Below are positions 58,575 to 64,000 of a stretch of DNA of 64,000 nucleotides, in pieces (positions within the stretch are counted from its first letter, which is position 1; every line of letters starts with the position of its first letter). The stretch covers positions 1,963,183-2,027,182 of the forward strand of contig NW_020194512.1 in assembly GCF_002865645.1 (NCBI RefSeq), read 5' to 3'. Below the pieces are notes generated by a model. That model did no database searches. It was not told the origin of the DNA and saw only the letters and a list, made by a program, of their open reading frames with translations. This DNA comes from Hyaloscypha bicolor E (Eukaryota > Ascomycota > Leotiomycetes > Helotiales > Hyaloscyphaceae). A program made the translations under genes and the position numbers.

Positions 58575-59823
58575 ATGCCCCCAACCAGAACTCTCCCACC
58601 GGCGAAGGCAGTCAAGGTGCGCACTGAACCCCATTACCAGCCCACCCGCTAACTTTGAACAGACGGAACGAACACACGAGGAAAACCAAGAGCGAGCCTA
58701 TATCGCTGCTTCCAGGAGAAGTGACAGAAGCTTGGAAGCCCGGGTGGAGTCCGCACGACGAGCCTCTGAAATACACAAGCGCCGGACAGGGCGCTCTTTG
58801 CGTGTGACAGAGCAAGACGTGATCAACGAAGAAATGTACGAAGAGGAGGATGACGACCTGCCAATGCAATACCGACGACTTACGGCACATCTTCAGACGG
58901 GCAATGCGGATTTCAATAGGCGGTTATCAGCGTACCTGACGAACCACGTTGCGATGAGGAGCGCCCTCGAGCAATCAATATCGAACTCCTATGCACAGCA
59001 ATATCCCAATTCCCCCCAGTTCGCGAATCAGCACTCCATGTTCCCATCTCCAATGCTAGCACACCAGGGCCAGCAGCAAATGATGCAACCACCTCAAAGT
59101 CCACCCATGTACAGACAAGCACCTTACCCTTCTTCGAGACCGCAGCAACAAGTATTTCAACCTACTCCACACCAGCGGTCAGCTTCAATTGCCACACCGC
59201 AGGAGCTATCGAACTCGGCCCACAGTTCTGTTATTAAAAATGACTCTCGAAGGAAGTCAATGCCCGTCGTTCCAGCTCCAACCGGTTCTCCCGTTCAGAC
59301 CCGTACTCCTGTGTCAGCCTCGAGCACCACACCCCAGCAAAAGCCTTCCTTCCCAGAGGGTAGCTTTTTTCAGCAGTATAATCCAGTGTCCTATGGCATG
59401 TCCTCATTCAATAACAACTTCAGTCCTTTCAGCACTGCCCTGCCAGCAGAGTCACAAGGCCTACTTGGCTCGACGATGAATATGAACGATCCACTCACGC
59501 AGATGATGATGCAAGGAAGTACGACCTTGCCCGGAAAGTCTTACGATTTCAGCAACCAGTCACTCCCACAGACGACCAGTATTGGAAAGCAGCAACCCTA
59601 CCCCAGCCTAGACGGATTAAACTCGACTCTTGCTCCAGCATCGTCACAAGAGCCCCCACAACGTCACCAAGGTTACAACAATTCTCAAGACTGCTTCAAC
59701 GAGGCACCCAATGATAGTAGCAGCGGAATAACACCATTGGGGACACCAGGAGGAACGAATGACTGGCAAAACTACATCAATGCAGACGCGTGGGACCTGC
59801 CCTCTTCTCAGACATCGCAGTGA
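58575..59823 (+). CDS. conserved ascomycete Q/S/P-rich protein, function unknown
   Basis: Two exons (58575-58616, 58663-59823; donor GTGCGC, branch GCTAAC, acceptor AACAG) give 400 residues. The first ~125 residues are charged and helical and look ordered: PPTRTLPPAKAVKTERTHEE, RAYIAASRRSDRSLEARVES, ARRASEIHKRRTGRSLRVTE, EEMYEEEDDDLPMQYRRL and FNRRLSAYLTNHVAMRSALE. The remaining ~275 are rich in Gln, Ser, Pro and Asn without order, resembling transcriptional activators, and end DWQNYINADAWDLP, an acidic-aromatic pattern. I recall similar fungal proteins but no assigned function. A nuclear regulator is a guess from composition only; no DNA-binding domain is visible. Confidence 0.75.
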
Positions 59824-60042
59824 TCTCTTGATGGGGTCTTCAACATTTCACTTCACTGTCTATATTATTTTCACATGACCCTTTTAACGCATTCACCGAT
59901 GATGGTGTCTTTTAAGCATCTGAGGTTTGCATGATACCATACACATCAACTCCAGGAGTGTGGCGCATTCCGGTTGGCCCCTGGTTAGAGAAGGATCCTA
60001 TCAGGGAGCACCCCGTGACGATTCACGGTTACGGAGCAAGGA

Positions 60043-60819
60043 TCATTTTTCGCGATGAAATGCTACACTCGTTTTCCTGCAGTTCCTCAAAATCTCAACC
60101 CTTGACTCAGATTGCAGGCTAGCCTCGTTATTTTGTAAGAGGCGAATGGGGTATGAGAAGTCTGTTGTTGCTTGCTCTAGAGTTGTTGCATTGGGCAGAA
60201 ACGGGACTTGGAGAACGAAGATGACGACGGGGGCATTGCTTTTGGCTGACAGCAAAAAGCTGTTGGTAGAATCATAATTAGTAAGGGATGAATGCAGATA
60301 AGACAGATAAATCTCACCTTGCTCAGGCATACGAGTTGAAATCAAGAACAACTCACATGCCACACTGTTCCCTTCTGATGTGAATCCTCCTTTCTCAGCA
60401 ATAAGAGATGAACTCAGAAACAATCCACATGCCAAACTCTTCTCCTGTGGGATCAAGGGTCCAGGCAAAGAGATGGAGGTTTCCGTCACTAGCATTGCAT
60501 CATGTGGGGGTCTAGTAAAGGCAGTGCCGGCGCTTGAGTTCATAAATCCGCCGTTAGAGACGTTCGGTCCAGAAATTTTCATACAACGGGCTTCAGAATC
60601 CGAATTGGCATCTAGAACTTCGAAAGGTGGGGTAGTTCCAAGAGCCTTGGCGGGGTAAATGTTGGATGGAGTGCTTTTGACATCAGAGACCCTCTCTAAA
60701 TCATGCCGATGCAAATGGCTTGCTCTTCCGCATTGGAATAAATATTCAAAAGTTTTCGTTTTGAGGACTCCCGAGGAATTGCTTGGCATCAAGGAACCCT
60801 GGCAGCGGTACTTCATCAA
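60043..60819 (-). CDS. hypothetical ORF, uncertain
   Basis: An open frame of 258 codons with no recognised motif. It contains a repeated pair, LACGLFLSSSLIAEKGG and VACELFLISTRMPEQGE, which mirrors a 72-base direct repeat in the DNA. The frame may be open by chance; the start and any splicing are undefined. Confidence 0.2.
   Translation of the reverse strand: MMKYRCQGSLMPSNSSGVLKTKTFEYLFQCGRASHLHRHDLERVSDVKSTPSNIYPAKALGTTPPFEVLDANSDSEARCMKISGPNVSNGGFMNSSAGTAFTRPPHDAMLVTETSISLPGPLIPQEKSLACGLFLSSSLIAEKGGFTSEGNSVACELFLISTRMPEQGEIYLSYLHSSLTNYDSTNSFLLSAKSNAPVVIFVLQVPFLPNATTLEQATTDFSYPIRLLQNNEASLQSESRVEILRNCRKTSVAFHREK
60318..60465. repeat. imperfect direct repeat, 72-bp period
   Basis: AACAACTCACATGCCACACT at 60347 and AACAATCCACATGCCAAACT at 60419 are in register 72 bases apart, with similarity on both sides (GCTCAGGCATACGAGTTGAA against TCTCAGCAATAAGAGATGAA). 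Confidence 0.6.
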
Positions 60820-62232
60820 ATTATCCTTGAATTATCATGTGAAGGGTCAAGAGAAGGGAGGGGAAGTAACCAAAAGCAACGTATTTTGGTAGTCGGAAGT
60901 TTCTTTACACTGCTTGAAGCGGATTCAGGGGCCACAGTTCTTGAGTTGACGTCGAGGAGCTTGAGACTGCGTGGTAAGAGCCCTACGGGAAGGGTACCTT
61001 ACCTTTCCTGAGTAGTTCAGTGGACAAAAAGTTTGAGCCTTCTCGAAGAGCCATTATCTTACGATGTGGTACAGTCTACAAATTGGGCTGGAAGAAGTTG
61101 ACAATGGCAAATCCCAGATCGCAAGACCGTGGCAATGACAGATATGCGAAGAGAATATGTCTCTTTACCATTTCTCACGCGAGCTGAGGTTGGTTAATAA
61201 GAATGCAAAGGTCGGGTCGGACTATCTCAGCGTTTCTTTGAAAGGAAGGACATTTTACTGTTTTACATTTCTGGGTGGGTGAGGTGGCCCAGATAGAGCC
61301 CAGAATTGCTATCCCGCAGAGGTGGTTCCAATAGAAAGAGTGCCCACAGTTTCGTGGCGAAGACTTTTGGGGTAAGTGATTCCCAACAGGAAAGGCGGTC
61401 AGACATCTTTTTTTTAGAAGCAGCCCTTCTCATTTTTATTCCGAGTAGAAGACAATATAAAAAAGACAAAAACAGAATTCTCAAACTACTGCTATGATCC
61501 CTCAACTCTCTCCCCAATACTCGACAAAGTCAGTGGACCTCCTGTGTCCTCGATTAACGACGCCCAATTACCAAAAGCCTCAAAAGCCGCCAAAAAAAAA
61601 AGAGTTCAAACCAATAACAAAATAAAAAACAATCAATTACTTCAGACGGGCAAAGCAGTTCGGCGCTGGCTAATCCATCTTCCACACGTTTTACAAATGC
61701 CTATATCTGCCCTGGATTTACAGGAAGAGGTTCAGCTCCAGGACTCTACTTCTCTTCTTAACCACTCATCCGGAGTATTCACTAACGTACCTGGGAAAGT
61801 GAGGTACCGTGCAGCCACGAAGCCAGTGAGTGATAGTGAGTGCAAAATCGCTTAAATTTGGAAACCACGTAACTTGACCTCAATTAAATATCTCAGTACC
61901 GTTACACTAATTCAAAGCATTGGGAGGTGTGCAGACGGTTGTCTTATTCTCTAACAGGACATGAAAATTGGCCGCTGCCTAATAGCCTCTTAAAAACCAC
62001 AACCTCATACCAGACTGAAGGTTCAATGACAGAGGTTTGGCACCAGCACCTGGCTGAAGCAGACGGCAACATTTGCAATGCACTTCAATTGTTTCACTTC
62101 AGGAGAAATAGTAGATCAACAAATTCAAGAAGTGTCAAGTGCGATTAAATCAAAGAAGGGATGTTGCCAACGCCTTCTTAAACCTATAGTCAGTCTTTTC
62201 AATGTACAAAGAGCTCGTCGCCAACATAGATC

Positions 62233-63139
<907 letters not shown>

Positions 63140-63515
63140 TGTGTGGTTGCTCGTGGCAAGATGGTTGAAGAGGGGTGGACTTGAGGTGTGGAAACGGGAG
63201 CGTAGATGTCGAACACGGACTAATGCGTTTGCGGTGATTGGCTAGTAGTTATGAGCTCCAATTGCCACAACAAGAATCGATACTGGTGTTCTACCTTGAG
63301 AATGAGTTAGAAGAGAGTATCAGAACACTTTATCTTTTTGTTTTCTTCTGTGAGTCTGTTTCTCGAAAAGGTATTGCTCGTAAAGAGCTTACTGCATCAC
63401 GTGACCAACTCGACCTAAAAATTCCGAGCCGAAAGAGAAGCTTCGAACAGGACATCGTCAAATTTAGACATCGACCCTCTTCAGCCATTCTCTCCGAGCC
63501 CTCACAACCCTCAAA
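63140..63515. promoter_or_regulatory. shared upstream region, NDUFS8 / mitochondrial ACP
   Basis: The 376 bases between the two start codons. Both products belong to complex I, so co-regulation is plausible. ATCACGTGACC (63396-63406) contains the CACGTG E-box bound by bHLH factors such as Cbf1. Confidence 0.55.
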
Positions 63516-64000
63516 ATGTTCCGAACAACTCTCCTCAGTTTAGCACGCAGTGCTACCGGCCAAGCAATCCGAACTTCAGGCGCAATTGCGCGCCCTGTTG
63601 CCCCAAGCTCATTCATCACAAAGTCCCGGTTCGCCCCTTCAGCTTTCCAAGCTGCAAGATGTTACTCTGCGGCTGCGGGCCTGTCAAAGCCAGAAGTTGA
63701 GGGGAGAATAGTTGATTTGTTAAAGAACTTTGATAAGGTAGGTTTTGGTCTGGAAGCTACAAGGCATTTGCTAATCTGATCCTTCAGGTTTCCGACCCGT
63801 CGAAGGTACGATATGCATGGAACGTATAGTTTGTGTGTATATATTGACCATAGCAGCTCTCACCTACATCACACTTTTCGAACGACCTTGGCTTGGACAG
63901 CTTGGATACCGTTGAGGTTGTGATGGCGATTGAGGAGGTGAGTCGCTTCCAGATGAAGCCCGCCCAGGTTCTGACATGTCCTTAGGAATTCAGCATTGAG
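63516..64000 (+). CDS. acp1: mitochondrial acyl carrier protein (partial, runs off the window)
   Basis: Four exons are visible (63516-63737, 63788-63805, 63857-63937, 63986-64000), with the 3' end beyond the window. Exon 2 is an 18-base microexon (VSDPSK). The acceptor before exon 3 is ATAGCAG: two AG sites three bases apart would include or omit one Gln. The first ~50 residues are a presequence (MFRTTLLSLARSATGQAIRT). The carrier domain shows EGRIVDLLKNFDKVSDPSK and FSNDLGLDSLDTVEVVMAIE, whose DSL serine takes the phosphopantetheine arm, then EEFSIE. It serves mitochondrial fatty acid synthesis (lipoate), complex I and the LYR assembly proteins. Confidence 0.95.

Larger units (their letters stand above)
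59824..62232. other. gene-poor region with a local tandem duplication
   Basis: No gene is firmly supported. A 258-codon minus frame at 60043-60819 overlaps a diverged direct repeat and is listed separately. The stretch 61380-62000 is AT-rich with A runs. The part just upstream of 62233 is the 3' UTR side of the complex I gene. Confidence 0.45.

Overview
This window is nuclear DNA of a filamentous ascomycete (Pezizomycotina). Most genes carry short spliceosomal introns of about 45-80 bases with GTRNGT donors and CTRAC-type branch sites. Their products are typical ascomycete proteins: a Bck1-type MAPKKK, a pericentrin-like spindle pole body protein, a metacaspase and a Bsd2 adaptor. A class within the Pezizomycotina cannot be fixed from the sequence; Leotiomycetes or Sordariomycetes are plausible. 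There are no rRNA genes, no convincing tRNA genes, no CRISPR and no biosynthetic cluster.

Layout. 0.4-6.1 kb: cell-wall-integrity MAPKKK (minus). 6.9-7.3 kb: frameshifted 3' remnant of a pyruvate decarboxylase gene. 7.6-9.1 kb: TAN1 tRNA acetylation factor. 9.1-11.5 kb: gene-poor. 11.5-21.7 kb: aminoglycoside-phosphotransferase-fold protein with degenerate catalytic motifs, SGT1/ecdysoneless, PcpA/Pcp1-like spindle pole body protein, metacaspase. 21.7-26.3 kb: no credible gene, ending in an AT-rich stretch with degenerate ~90-bp repeats. 26.3-32.3 kb: conserved hypothetical protein, a gene-poor gap, and a Ser/Thr-rich single-pass membrane protein with two NPFxD endocytosis signals. 33-43.8 kb: iPGM, MED9, tubulin cofactor C, complex I NDUFA11-like subunit, UBP2. 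44.3-52.8 kb: RPAP1, HPC2, mitochondrial citrate carrier, UQCC2-like complex III assembly factor, BSD2. 52.8-54.9 kb: AT-rich repeat region sharing a repeat family with 25-26 kb. 54.9-59.8 kb: protein-L-isoaspartate methyltransferase and a conserved Q/S/P-rich protein. 62.2-64 kb: complex I 23-kDa subunit head-to-head with mitochondrial acyl carrier protein, which runs off the end.

The genes are mainly housekeeping and do not form one pathway. Five act in mitochondria (two complex I subunits, ACP, citrate carrier, complex III assembly). Six adjacent pairs are divergent with intergenic gaps of about 0.3-1.3 kb, suggesting shared promoters. Exon structures were built by hand from splice consensus, reading-frame continuity and remembered family motifs; no alignment or search was run. 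The least ordinary items are the decaying pyruvate decarboxylase, the dispersed repeat family, a predicted pseudokinase, two G-quadruplex-prone tracts between RPAP1 and HPC2, and a probable GC-AG intron.
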